NCBI GenBank assembly: GCA_018821435.1
Contig: JAHJME010000027.1
Coordinates: 152,728 to 216,727 of the forward strand
From: Alphaproteobacteria bacterium
GTDB taxonomy: Bacteria; Pseudomonadota; Alphaproteobacteria; Caulobacterales; Caulobacteraceae
DNA: 64,000 nucleotides
Direction of reading: 5' to 3'
Shown in pieces: positions 17,533 to 25,928 of the stretch (positions are counted from its first letter, which is position 1; every line of letters begins with the position of its first letter). The translations under genes were made by a program, and so were the position numbers. Under the pieces are notes generated by a model, which worked only from the letters and a program-made list of their open reading frames with translations, made no database searches and was not told the origin of the DNA.

Positions 17533-19028
17533 GCGCTGCGCTCGCCCAGCAACCCGGCGCCGGGTCCGACGAAGTTGGGCACGCCGCGCAGCACCCCCTG
17601 GAAGTTCGTCAGCGGCTCGCCGACGGTCAGCCCGTCCTCGCCGATCTGGTACTCGCGGATGGTCTTCTCGTGTTGTCCCGCCCGCTTCTTGATCACCGAC
17701 ACCGCCCGCCGCACCTCGCCCACCGCCTCGAAGTAGCGGAGCAGCAGCACCGTGTCGGCCAGGTAGGTGACATCCACCGGCGCCTTCATGTCGCCGACCA
17801 GCCCGTGCTGGGCGACGGTGAGGAAGGTCGTGGCGCCCTTGCGGTTCAGGAACTGCAGCAGCTCGTGCATGTGCAGGAGCAGGAAATGCTCCTCGGGCAT
17901 GGCCGCCTGGTAGCCGTTCAGGCTGTCCAGCACCACGGTGCGGACGCCCTCGGACTCGATGCAGTGCCGCACCTGGGCCGTGAACTCGCCGGGCGACAGT
18001 TCCGCCGCGTCGATCTGCTGGACGATCAGCGCGCCGGTCTTCATCAGCGCGTCCAGGTCGATACCCAGCGCCTTCGACCGGTCGATCAGCAGGCCCAGCT
18101 CCTCGTCGAAGATGAACAGCGCCGCCTTCTCGCCGCGCTTCACCGCCGAGATCGCGAAGTTCATCGCCAGCAGCGACTTGCCCGTGCCGGCCGGCCCCAG
18201 GATCAGGCAACTGGACCCCCGCTCGACACCGCCGCCCAGCAGGCCGTCCAGCCCCACGATGCCGCTGCCCAGCTGGGTGCGTTCGAACTTGGTGCGATGC
18301 TCGCCCGAGACCAGGCGCGGATAGACCTCCAGCCCGCCCGTCTTGATGGTGAAGTCGTGGTAGCCGCCGCGGAACTTGCGTCCCCGGTACTTCACCACCC
18401 GCACGCGGCGGCGCTCGGCCCCGTACTCCGGCGCCAGTTCCTCCAGCCGGATCACGCCGTGGGCGACGCTGTGCACGGTCTTGTCCAGGGTGTCGGCGGT
18501 CATGTCGTCCAGCAGCAGCACCGTGGCCCCGCTGCGGGCGAAGTAGTGCTTCAGCGCCAGCACCTGGCGGCGGTAACGCAGCGAGCTCTGCGCCAGCAGG
18601 CGGATCTCCGACAGGCTGTCGATGACGATACGTGAGGGCTTGGCGCTCTCCACGGCCTCGAAGATCAGCCGCGTCGTCTCGCCCAGCTCCAGGTCGGAGG
18701 AATAGAGCAGGCTCTGCTGCTGTTGCTCGTCCAGCAGGTTCTCGGGCGGCACCAGTTCGAAGATCTCGACGCCGGCCAGGTCCCAGCCGTGGCTCAGCGA
18801 CGTGTGCCGCAGCTCGGCCTCGGTCTCCGACAGGGTGATGTAGAGCGTGCGCTCGCCCAGCGCCGCGCCCGCGCGCAGGAAGCTGAGCGCCGCGGTCGTC
18901 TTGCCGGCGCCCGGGCTGCCTTCGATCAGGAACACCCGGTCGCGCGCCAGCCCGCCGGCCAGGATGTCGTCCAGGCCCTGGATACCGGTGGCGGCCTGGG
19001 GCGCGTCATACGCCGGAATTGCAGTCAT
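17529..19028 (-). CDS. KaiC-like double RecA-fold ATPase
   Basis: A 499-residue protein with two KaiC/RecA-type domains. CI has Walker A GSPGAGKT (37-44) and Walker B IVIDSLSE; CII has Walker A GPAGTGKS (278-285), catalytic glutamates in FDEE (308-310) and VVLDSL. The start at 19028 is chosen because AGAAGG precedes it at 7 bases; an upstream in-frame codon at 19058 adds only ten non-conserved residues. The length is close to cyanobacterial KaiC, but no kaiA or kaiB lies nearby. At the position of the KaiC autophosphorylation pair (S431-T432) my hand alignment places T421-Y422. It is coupled to an HWE kinase, suggesting a signalling module rather than a clock. Confidence 0.88.
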   Translation of the reverse strand: MTAIPAYDAPQAATGIQGLDDILAGGLARDRVFLIEGSPGAGKTTAALSFLRAGAALGERTLYITLSETEAELRHTSLSHGWDLAGVEIFELVPPENLLDEQQQQSLLYSSDLELGETTRLIFEAVESAKPSRIVIDSLSEIRLLAQSSLRYRRQVLALKHYFARSGATVLLLDDMTADTLDKTVHSVAHGVIRLEELAPEYGAERRRVRVVKYRGRKFRGGYHDFTIKTGGLEVYPRLVSGEHRTKFERTQLGSGIVGLDGLLGGGVERGSSCLILGPAGTGKSLLAMNFAISAVKRGEKAALFIFDEELGLLIDRSKALGIDLDALMKTGALIVQQIDAAELSPGEFTAQVRHCIESEGVRTVVLDSLNGYQAAMPEEHFLLLHMHELLQFLNRKGATTFLTVAQHGLVGDMKAPVDVTYLADTVLLLRYFEAVGEVRRAVSVIKKRAGQHEKTIREYQIGEDGLTVGEPLTNFQGVLRGVPNFVGPGAGLLGERSA

Positions 19029-19119
19029 CAAGGAGCCTTCTGCACGGGCCCCACCCATCGAGACACGGAACCCCCAAGCGGAAAATGCGGATTTCGCGTT
19101 CGGGTTCCCGCGCCGGAAC

Positions 19120-20454
19120 CTAGCGCTTGGCCATGCGCCGGCGGGGATCCTGCACCGCCAGGATCAGGATCACGAACGCCGAGGCCAGGAAGCCCAGCGA
19201 GGCCAGGAACACCACGTTGTACCCATAGACCTCGGCCACGATGCCGCCGATCAGCGGGCCGGCGGTGGCGGTGATGCTTTCCGCCGTGGCCGAGATGGCG
19301 ATGCGCATCGGCAGGTCGTCGCGGTCGCCGAACTCCAGGATCATGGTCTGCGAGGCCATCATGTAGCCGCTGAGCGAGGCGCCCAGCAGGGCGAAGGCCG
19401 CGAAGATCGGGATCGGCGTGTGCAGGTTCAGCAGCATGATCGTCGCCGCGACCCAGCCGATCAGCGAGATCACCAGCACGGCGCGGAAGCCGGTCTTGTC
19501 GCCCATGTAGCCCCACAGCAGGTTGGACACCGTGTCCGCACCCAGGAACGCGAACGACAGCAGGCCCAGGGTCGCCCCGTCCGTCCCCACCACCTTGCCG
19601 ACGTAGAGGATGTAGAACGGCGTCGCGATGCGGGCCGAGGTCGCCAGCATCTGCACCACCAGGAAGAAGCCGTAGGCCCGGTCCTGGGCGATCAGCGCCG
19701 GGAACTCGCGCAGCCGGTCGCGGAACCGCGCCTGCGCCCGGGTGGTCGGCGGCTCGGGCTCCTTCAGCAGGATCTGCAGCGCCCAGAGCCCGGCGCTGGT
19801 CAGAATGAACGCCAGCACGAAGGTCGTCGAATATCCGTTCCCGAAGGCGTTAGGCTTGATGAGGTAAACGCCAGCTAGGCCGGCTAGCACCGCAGCGATC
19901 GCGCCGCCGGTGGCGTTGCGCCACGCCTGCAACCGACCGCGTCGACTGATCGGGATCACCTTCGACATCAGCAGGCTGAACACGACGCGCTGGGCGCCCA
20001 TGAAGATGCCGAACATGAGGATGAAGAAGAGTAAGGCCCAGACCAGCGCGGACCCCTTTAGAAGCCATCCAGAAAGCGCCATGCCGAGGATCGCCAGGCG
20101 CCCCAGGCTGCCCATCCAGACGGCGGCGGGCATCACCTTGGTCCGGTGCTCGACCTTGGTGGCCCCGAAGATCGGCGAGATCACCCCGCCCAGTTGCTGC
20201 AGCGCCAGGCCCAGGCCGACGATCACGTTCGAGCCGGAGACCGACAGCAGGTAGGCGGGCAGGAAGGTCGGGGCGTTGATCAGCCGGAAGCCGGTCATGC
20301 CCAGCATGCCGTGCAGGTAGTTGCCGAGGTAGTTGCGCTTCAGATTGTCCCAGACGAACTTCTCGTACGCGGCCTCGCGCTCGGCCAGGTCGTCCCCGGC
20401 GTCCTGGGCGGCGACCAGGGTCCCGTCTTCGCTTTCGTCCAGCTTGGCGTCCAA
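19120..20454 (-). CDS. MFS transporter
   Basis: About 444 residues with roughly eleven to twelve hydrophobic segments, beginning after a soluble N-terminal stretch that contains DLAEREAAYEKFVWDN. It belongs to the major facilitator superfamily by layout (GLGLALQQLGGVISPIFG early, LLSFAFLGADTVSNLLWGYM in the second half). The substrate is unknown. The start is uncertain: the frame is open to 20646, but that part is Arg-rich. I use a TTG at 20454 giving MDAKLDESEDGT; a GTG near 20515 is an alternative. The stretch around 19850-20080 uses codons such as CTA and TTA that are rare elsewhere here. Confidence 0.75.
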   Translation of the reverse strand: MDAKLDESEDGTLVAAQDAGDDLAEREAAYEKFVWDNLKRNYLGNYLHGMLGMTGFRLINAPTFLPAYLLSVSGSNVIVGLGLALQQLGGVISPIFGATKVEHRTKVMPAAVWMGSLGRLAILGMALSGWLLKGSALVWALLFFILMFGIFMGAQRVVFSLLMSKVIPISRRGRLQAWRNATGGAIAAVLAGLAGVYLIKPNAFGNGYSTTFVLAFILTSAGLWALQILLKEPEPPTTRAQARFRDRLREFPALIAQDRAYGFFLVVQMLATSARIATPFYILYVGKVVGTDGATLGLLSFAFLGADTVSNLLWGYMGDKTGFRAVLVISLIGWVAATIMLLNLHTPIPIFAAFALLGASLSGYMMASQTMILEFGDRDDLPMRIAISATAESITATAGPLIGGIVAEVYGYNVVFLASLGFLASAFVILILAVQDPRRRMAKR

Positions 20455-20674
20455 ACTACAGCCCGTGACGCGGCGGGTTCTACACGCCCGCCTCCACGGC
20501 TCCCTCACACGATGGAATTTTCGAAGGTCCGGTCCGAAATGCGACCGTCCGCCGGCAATGCTAGGGGGATTTGCCGGGGGCGCAACGGCTAACCCGCCAC
20601 ACGCGACGGGGGCGTTCGCTTGACGCCGGGCGCCGCGTGTCCCCACCGTCCGGGCGACGAACGGGGAGGGACGG

Positions 20675-21130
20675 ATGCGCAGGGTTCTGATGGGGCTGTT
20701 GCTGGCGGGGATCGCCGGCGCGGCTCACGCCGCGGACTTCGTGGTCGTCACCTCCAACGATCCGGCCATTCCGCGTGGTCAGGAATATGCCGGCGGCCAG
20801 GCGATCCAGGTCGCGCCGGGCAAGTCCATCGTGGTGATCGATCCCGCCGGCAACGTGAAGCGCCTGGCCGGCGGCGCGGCCGCCCAGACGGTGCCACGCC
20901 GCCAGCTGGCCAGCGTCGACGACCAGCGCATGGCGGTGGTGAAGCTCCTGCTGGCGCCGCCCCGGGTGCGCCGCGCCGCGCCCAAGCTGGACCAGGTCTG
21001 CCCGGCGGCCGATCTGAAGACCTTCGACGGCATCCTCGCCGTCGCCCCGGTCGACGGCTGCCTCGGCCGCGCCCGCGACGCCTTCGAGGCCTATGTCGAG
21101 CGCGCCGCCGGCCCCGAACCCGCCGCGTAG
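20675..21130 (+). CDS. exported hypothetical protein
   Basis: A 151-residue protein with a clear signal peptide (MRRVLMGLLLAGIAGAAHAA, cleavage after AHA). The mature start DFVVVTSNDPAIPRGQEY and QVAPGKSIVVIDPAGNV look like a small beta-domain. Two Cys (VCPAADL and GCLGRARDAF) may form a disulphide in the periplasm. I do not recognise the family. GGGGAGGGA precedes the ATG. Its 3' end overlaps the convergent MFS gene by 40 bp. Confidence 0.7.
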   Translation: MRRVLMGLLLAGIAGAAHAADFVVVTSNDPAIPRGQEYAGGQAIQVAPGKSIVVIDPAGNVKRLAGGAAAQTVPRRQLASVDDQRMAVVKLLLAPPRVRRAAPKLDQVCPAADLKTFDGILAVAPVDGCLGRARDAFEAYVERAAGPEPAA

Positions 21131-22296
21131 TTTCGCCAGAGCAGGGCGAAGGCCGCCACGGCTCCGACCAGGCCGACCAGGATCGGGGCGGCAAAGGTGT
21201 GATCGATGGCGATGACGGCTGCGCCCACCAGGCAGGCGCCCGCACACCCGAGATCCCAGCCAGCCTCCGTCGCAACGCTGAACCGCAGCGGACAGGGCGA
21301 GGCCTTGGACAGGGTGTAGACCGGCGCCATCAGCGCCGGGATCCATAGCGCCTCGACCAGGGCGCCCAGGGCGTTGGCCGTCACCGCCAGCCAGGGGTCG
21401 CCGAGGCTGAAGGCGCGGAACGCCAGCACGGCGATCATCACGACAAAGGCGACGACCGCGGCGGCGCGTCCCCCGCCGGCGTCGATGTGGCGGCCGACCA
21501 GCAGGCTGAACGCCGCGCCGACCAGCGCCGCCAGCGCCATCGCCCCGCCATAGGCCGTGAAGCTCTCGCCCAGGGAGATGAACAGCGCGATCTGCCAGAC
21601 ATAATGGTAGCCGCCGGCGAAGATGCCGTCGCAGGTCATCAGGCCCATGCCCATCCACGACGCCCGGAAACTACCCGGGGCTTCCTCGGCCACTGCGATC
21701 CTGGGCGCGCCCAGGAGGGGGAGGGCGGCGGTGGCCTGGATGGCCGCGGCGATCAGGAATGCCAGCCAGGGTCCGCCCAGGACCAGCGTCCAGCCGCCCA
21801 GCAGCGGAGCGGCGACGCCGACGACGGCCCTCAGCGCTTCTCGCGCGCCGACCTGGCCGCCGCGATGCTCGTCATCGCCCAGGCTGGCGAAATAAGCGTG
21901 ATAGGCGGTCCAGTAGAGGACGCTGCCGACCGGCCCGACCAGAAGCATGGCGAAGAAGGCCATGTCCACGCCGTGCACCAGCGGCAGGATCGGGAAGATC
22001 GCCGCCTCCAGCACCGTGCCCAGGATCAGCGTGGTTCGAAGGCCGAAACGCCGCGCGAACGGCAGCACCAAGGGGCGCAACAGGAACCGTCCGGCGTTCA
22101 GCGCCGCCATCGAGCACAGCACCAGCGGGGCCGACACCCCCGCCCGCAACAGGAAGACCAGCACGAACACGCCGCCCGCGCCCTGGGCCAGGGCCTGGAC
22201 GCCGGTGTGGAGATTGACGCGGTTGATCGCGTCGTTGCCGAAGAAGCTCATGGAGAGGAAGGCCTGTGCAACAGGGGCGCGAGGGTTCGGCCGCAT
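21091..22296 (-). CDS. MFS-type membrane transporter
   Basis: A 401-residue integral membrane protein with about twelve hydrophobic segments, typical of the major facilitator superfamily (RFLLRPLVLPFARRFGLR in the A-like loop, GREALRAVVG-like mid-loop GAREALRAVVGVAAPLLGG). The substrate is not evident. A second start, MSFFGND at 22251, is possible, and neither start has a strong Shine-Dalgarno. The 3' end runs 40 bp into the convergent exported-protein gene, an unusually long overlap, so one of the two ends could be mis-set. Confidence 0.8.
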   Translation of the reverse strand: MRPNPRAPVAQAFLSMSFFGNDAINRVNLHTGVQALAQGAGGVFVLVFLLRAGVSAPLVLCSMAALNAGRFLLRPLVLPFARRFGLRTTLILGTVLEAAIFPILPLVHGVDMAFFAMLLVGPVGSVLYWTAYHAYFASLGDDEHRGGQVGAREALRAVVGVAAPLLGGWTLVLGGPWLAFLIAAAIQATAALPLLGAPRIAVAEEAPGSFRASWMGMGLMTCDGIFAGGYHYVWQIALFISLGESFTAYGGAMALAALVGAAFSLLVGRHIDAGGGRAAAVVAFVVMIAVLAFRAFSLGDPWLAVTANALGALVEALWIPALMAPVYTLSKASPCPLRFSVATEAGWDLGCAGACLVGAAVIAIDHTFAAPILVGLVGAVAAFALLWRNYAAGSGPAARST

Positions 22297-22404
22297 ATGG
22301 CGGCGGAGCCCGGGGCTCGGCGGACTTCAAGTCAGTCGCGGAGGCGCTCTGTCGTGCACATGACTGGAGTTACGCACGCCCGCGGGCCGTGCGCAACGCC
22401 GTGG

Positions 22405-22929
22405 CTAAACCTCGACGGTGGCGCCCTGCGGCGCGTGACGCACGTCCGCCGCGTCGAACACCTTCGTGGAGGCGGCGAACTCCATCATGATCCCGTTGGG
22501 GTCGGTGAAGTAGACCGAGCGCACGAACACGCCCTCGTGCATCTCGCCGGCCACGCCCATCAGGCTGTCGTCGTGGTTCACCACCACCGGAATGTGCGGC
22601 ACGCCGGCCTCCTGCAGCCGGGTCAGGCAGGCCGAAAGCTCACCCTCGGCCACATTGAACGCCAGGTGGTTCATCGACCCCACCGCGGTCTTGGACTCCT
22701 CGGGGAATTTCTTCACCGAGGCGACGCCGGGCGCCGCCGCCGGGGTCTCCGGCCACCAGAAGAACGCCACCGCCGCCCCGCCGCCGCAGTCGAAGAAGAA
22801 GTGCTGTCCGCCGTCGGGCAGCGCCACCGTCTTCACCAGCGGCATGTCCAGCACGCGGGTGTAGAAATCGACCGTCTCGACCATGTCGCGGCAGACCAGC
22901 GCCATGTGGTTGATGCCCGTGGTTCGCAT
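22405..22929 (-). CDS. VOC family (glyoxalase/dioxygenase fold) protein
   Basis: A 174-residue vicinal-oxygen-chelate protein with two beta-alpha-beta-beta-beta modules. The first begins GINHMALVCRDMVETVDFY (metal ligand His at about 8). The second begins SMNHLAFNV and ends VYFTDPNGIMMEFA, carrying the expected second His and Glu ligands. The substrate could be an aromatic diol or another small molecule. It is transcribed divergently from a MarR regulator gene, which makes MarR control plausible. Confidence 0.85.
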   Translation of the reverse strand: MRTTGINHMALVCRDMVETVDFYTRVLDMPLVKTVALPDGGQHFFFDCGGGAAVAFFWWPETPAAAPGVASVKKFPEESKTAVGSMNHLAFNVAEGELSACLTRLQEAGVPHIPVVVNHDDSLMGVAGEMHEGVFVRSVYFTDPNGIMMEFAASTKVFDAADVRHAPQGATVEV

Positions 22930-23040
22930 TCGACTCTCCGGCGCCGTGGCGCTCCCAATCCCGCCTCAAGGCTGGACGGCTGCGTGAAATTCGTCAACCA
23001 AACTGATTAAATCGACCCATCGGGCGTCAGGCGAAGCGCG

Positions 23041-23071
23041 TTGACGCAGGTCGCGTCACACCTACTGTGAC
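23041..23071 (+). promoter_or_regulatory. TTGACG -35 with palindromic operator before the MarR gene
   Basis: TTGACG at 23041-23046 is followed by the palindrome GTCACA-CCTAC-TGTGAC (23055-23071), which would cover the -10 region. The position between the divergent VOC and MarR genes fits autoregulation. Confidence 0.45.
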
Positions 23072-23101
23072 AGCCCGCCTGCCTCGAACCGCCTGAGTCC
23101 C

Positions 23102-23560
23102 ATGATCGCCGCCGACACCCTTCTCGTCCCCCTGATGAACGCGTTCTTCTGGTTCGACGACGGGCTGCAGAGCTATCTCCAGGCCCGCGGCTGGGATCAG
23201 GTGACGCGCTCCCAATCGATGGTGATGGCCAATGTGGTGGTGGGGGTGAAGAAGCCCTCCGACATCGCCCGCAACCTGGGGCTCAGCCGCCAGTCGGTCC
23301 ACACCACGATCATGCAGATGGTCAAGCTGGGCATGGTCGAACTGCGCGACGACGAGGAGGACGGCCGGGCCTGGGTCGTCCTGGTCAGCGAGAAGGGCGC
23401 CGCCATGGGCCGCGACGCCGACGACGCCGTCGCCGCCCTGACCGCCGAACTGCGCCAGCGGATCGGCTCGCGCAACGTCGACAACCTGATCAAGGCGTTC
23501 CGCGAGGACTGGGGCGACGCGCCCACCACCTGGCCCAGGGCTCTGCCTAAAGGCGCTTGA
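23102..23560 (+). CDS. MarR family winged-helix regulator
   Basis: A 152-residue transcription regulator. The winged helix spans about residues 35-100: SQSMVMANVVVGVKKPSDIARNLGLSRQ gives helices 2-4 with the recognition helix SRQSVHTTIMQM, and the wing is in LRDDEEDGRAWVVLVSEKG. Dimerisation helices flank it. It faces the VOC gene and precedes the TonB receptor-MFS operon, whose promoter region carries two similar operator-like palindromes. The ligand is unknown; an aromatic acid would be usual for the family. Confidence 0.87.
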   Translation: MIAADTLLVPLMNAFFWFDDGLQSYLQARGWDQVTRSQSMVMANVVVGVKKPSDIARNLGLSRQSVHTTIMQMVKLGMVELRDDEEDGRAWVVLVSEKGAAMGRDADDAVAALTAELRQRIGSRNVDNLIKAFREDWGDAPTTWPRALPKGA

Positions 23561-23597
23561 GCCGCGGTCCCGTACCGTTGCGTTATCTGTGGCAGTA

Positions 23598-23649
23598 TTG
23601 TCAGCTTAGATGACGAAGTAGTCCCGAAAGTTGTCAGCCGGATTGACAA
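23598..23649. promoter_or_regulatory. twin operator-like palindromes before the TonB receptor gene
   Basis: TTGTCA-N7-TGACGA (23598-23616) and TTGTCA-N7-TGACAA (23631-23649) share the same layout and the leading TTGTCAGC. Their starts are 33 bp apart, close to three helical turns. They lie between the MarR gene and the receptor gene at 23724. Confidence 0.5.
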
Positions 23650-23723
23650 AAACAGGCCAGCGCCCGCACCCAGGGCGCAAGGCCCAGACGGCCATAACGA
23701 CAAGAATTTCGGGAGGACTGACC

Positions 23724-25928
23724 ATGCGCCGCACGGCGACCCATCGACTCTTTGCGTCCGCGGCCGGCCTCGCGCTTGGCGTCGCCCTGACCACGCCCGC
23801 CGTCGCCGCCGACGAGGCCGACGCCAACCAGGTGGGCGAGGTGGTCGTCACCGCCCAGAAGCGCGAGCAGAAGCTTCAGGACGTGCCGCTGGCCGTCTCC
23901 GCCTTCGGCAGCGAGCAGCTTCAGGCCCAGTCGGTCCAGAGCCTGACCGACCTCAGCGCCAAGGTCCCCAACGTGGTCCTGGCGCCGGTCGGCGCCTATC
24001 CCTACGCCAGCGCCTTCTACATCCGCGGCCTCGGCTTCGCGGACGTGGAGTCCACCTTCGAGCCGGCGGTCGGCGTCGAGATGAACGGCGTCTACCTGGC
24101 CCGCAACAGCGGCGCCCTGCAGGACTTCTTCGACATCGAGTCCGTCGAGATTCTGCGCGGGCCCCAGGGCACGCTCTACGGCCGCAACACCATCGGCGGC
24201 GTGGTCAGCGTCCGCACCAAACAGGCCCGTCCCGGCGACCCCTTCAGCGGCGAGGTTCAAGGCACGGTGGGCGACCACGGGCGGCGCGAGGCGCGCGTGG
24301 CGCTGAACTTGCCCGTCAGCGACGTCTTCGCCATCCGGGTCTCCGGTCTCTACAAGGACTACGACGGCTACACGCGCAACGTGACCCTGAACAAGCGCCA
24401 GGGGAACAACGAGACGCTGTCCGGCCGGATCACCTTCAGCTTCAAGCCCAGCGACACGTTCGATGCCTCGCTGGTGGTGGATGGGGATCGCGAGCGCGGT
24501 TCGGGCGCGCCGTTCCGCAACGCCGCCCTGCCGGGCAACGTCTATTACAACTTCAGCCCCGACACCGGCACGGCGACGCCGCTGTTCCCGGCGGGCAATT
24601 CGAACCCCAAGGACCCCTACACGGTCTACGGCAACACCCCGATCTTCGCGCGGGTGGACACCTGGGGGGCGGCGTTCTCCGCCAACTGGCACACCGGCCT
24701 CGGCACGCTCACCAGCGTGACGGGCTACCGCAAGTTCGACGACCAGGTGCAGAGCGACTACGACGCCAGCCCGGTCAACTTCTTCTACGCCTATCGCGAC
24801 CAGACCCACGAGCAGTTCAGCCAGGAAGTCCGGCTGGCCTCGGACGGCGGCGGCAAGCTCGACTACGTGGTGGGCGCCTATTACCTGAACCAGAACTACG
24901 ACATCACCAACGCCCAGGGCGGCGCCATCTACGGCGCGGCCACGCCGGCCCAGCTCGCCAGCCAGAAGAACGTCGCCTACGCGCTGTTCGGCCAGGCCGA
25001 CTATCACCTGTCGGAACAGCTGACCCTGACGGCGGGCGGCCGCTACAGCTACGAGAAGAAGACCTTCTTCAACCAGCCGCTCTTCTTCCCGGCCGGCCGG
25101 ACCTACAAGGACCACTGGGACAACTTCTCCCCGAAGGTCGGCGCGAACTACAAGTTCAATGACGACGTCATGGCCTACGCCAGCTGGTCGAAGGGCTTCC
25201 GCAGCGGGGGCTACAACGGCCGCGCCGCCTCCTTCACCTCGGCTGGCCCGTACGACGCCGAGACGGTGGAAAGCTTTGAAGCCGGCGTGAAGACCGAGCT
25301 GTTCGATCGCCGCCTGCGGCTGAACGGCGCCGTCTTCCACAGCACCTACAAGGACATGCAGGTCGGCACCCAGGGGCTGACCACGGCCGGGGTCTACGAG
25401 TCGATCGTCACCAACGCCGGCAAGGCCAGGTTCGACGGCGTCGAAGCCGAGGCCCTTTGGGTGGTCGGCGGCGGCTGGCGGATCAACGCCAACGCCTCCT
25501 ATCTGGACGCCCGCTTCGTCTCGAACTTCACCGACTTCACCAGCGACGGGATCGCCAACCCCACCGACAACAGCGACCTGCCGCTGTCGTACGCGCCGGA
25601 ATGGTCGGGCAGCGTCGGGGTGAACTACACCCGCGACCTGCAGTTCGGCGTGCTCACCTTCGCCGCGAACGCCGTCTACATGGACGACATCTACACCTCG
25701 GGCGGCGCCTTGAACCGGACCTCCAACGTCCAGGTCCGCCCGGCCAACACCCTCTACGACGCGACGATCGCCATCGCCGGCGCCCAAGGTTGGCGGGTGG
25801 CGTTGTGGGGCAAGAACCTCACCGACAAGAAGGTGATCAACAACACCTTCGGCCTGGGCGCGCTGGGCAACCTGCGCATCTACCAGCCGCCGCGGACCTG
25901 GGGGCTCGACGTGGGCTACAAGTTCTAG
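23724..25928 (+). CDS. TonB-dependent outer-membrane receptor
   Basis: A 734-residue outer-membrane gated beta-barrel. The signal peptide ends near PAVAADEA (residue ~30). A TonB-box-like EVVVTAQKREQKLQDVP is followed by the plug (SLTDLSAKVPNV, YIRGLGF, VEILRGPQGTLYGRNTIGG). Repeated amphipathic strands follow, ending in GLDVGYKF with the terminal aromatic needed for barrel insertion. The ATG at 23724 follows GGGAGGA and gives a proper signal. The stop TAG is directly followed by the ATG of an MFS gene, so receptor and inner-membrane importer form one uptake operon; this receptor class often takes up plant-derived or aromatic compounds. Confidence 0.93.
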   Translation: MRRTATHRLFASAAGLALGVALTTPAVAADEADANQVGEVVVTAQKREQKLQDVPLAVSAFGSEQLQAQSVQSLTDLSAKVPNVVLAPVGAYPYASAFYIRGLGFADVESTFEPAVGVEMNGVYLARNSGALQDFFDIESVEILRGPQGTLYGRNTIGGVVSVRTKQARPGDPFSGEVQGTVGDHGRREARVALNLPVSDVFAIRVSGLYKDYDGYTRNVTLNKRQGNNETLSGRITFSFKPSDTFDASLVVDGDRERGSGAPFRNAALPGNVYYNFSPDTGTATPLFPAGNSNPKDPYTVYGNTPIFARVDTWGAAFSANWHTGLGTLTSVTGYRKFDDQVQSDYDASPVNFFYAYRDQTHEQFSQEVRLASDGGGKLDYVVGAYYLNQNYDITNAQGGAIYGAATPAQLASQKNVAYALFGQADYHLSEQLTLTAGGRYSYEKKTFFNQPLFFPAGRTYKDHWDNFSPKVGANYKFNDDVMAYASWSKGFRSGGYNGRAASFTSAGPYDAETVESFEAGVKTELFDRRLRLNGAVFHSTYKDMQVGTQGLTTAGVYESIVTNAGKARFDGVEAEALWVVGGGWRINANASYLDARFVSNFTDFTSDGIANPTDNSDLPLSYAPEWSGSVGVNYTRDLQFGVLTFAANAVYMDDIYTSGGALNRTSNVQVRPANTLYDATIAIAGAQGWRVALWGKNLTDKKVINNTFGLGALGNLRIYQPPRTWGLDVGYKF

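Noticed and set aside
17529..19028. A full circadian clock locus
   Set aside because: Only a KaiC-like gene is present; no kaiA or kaiB homologue was found on either side.
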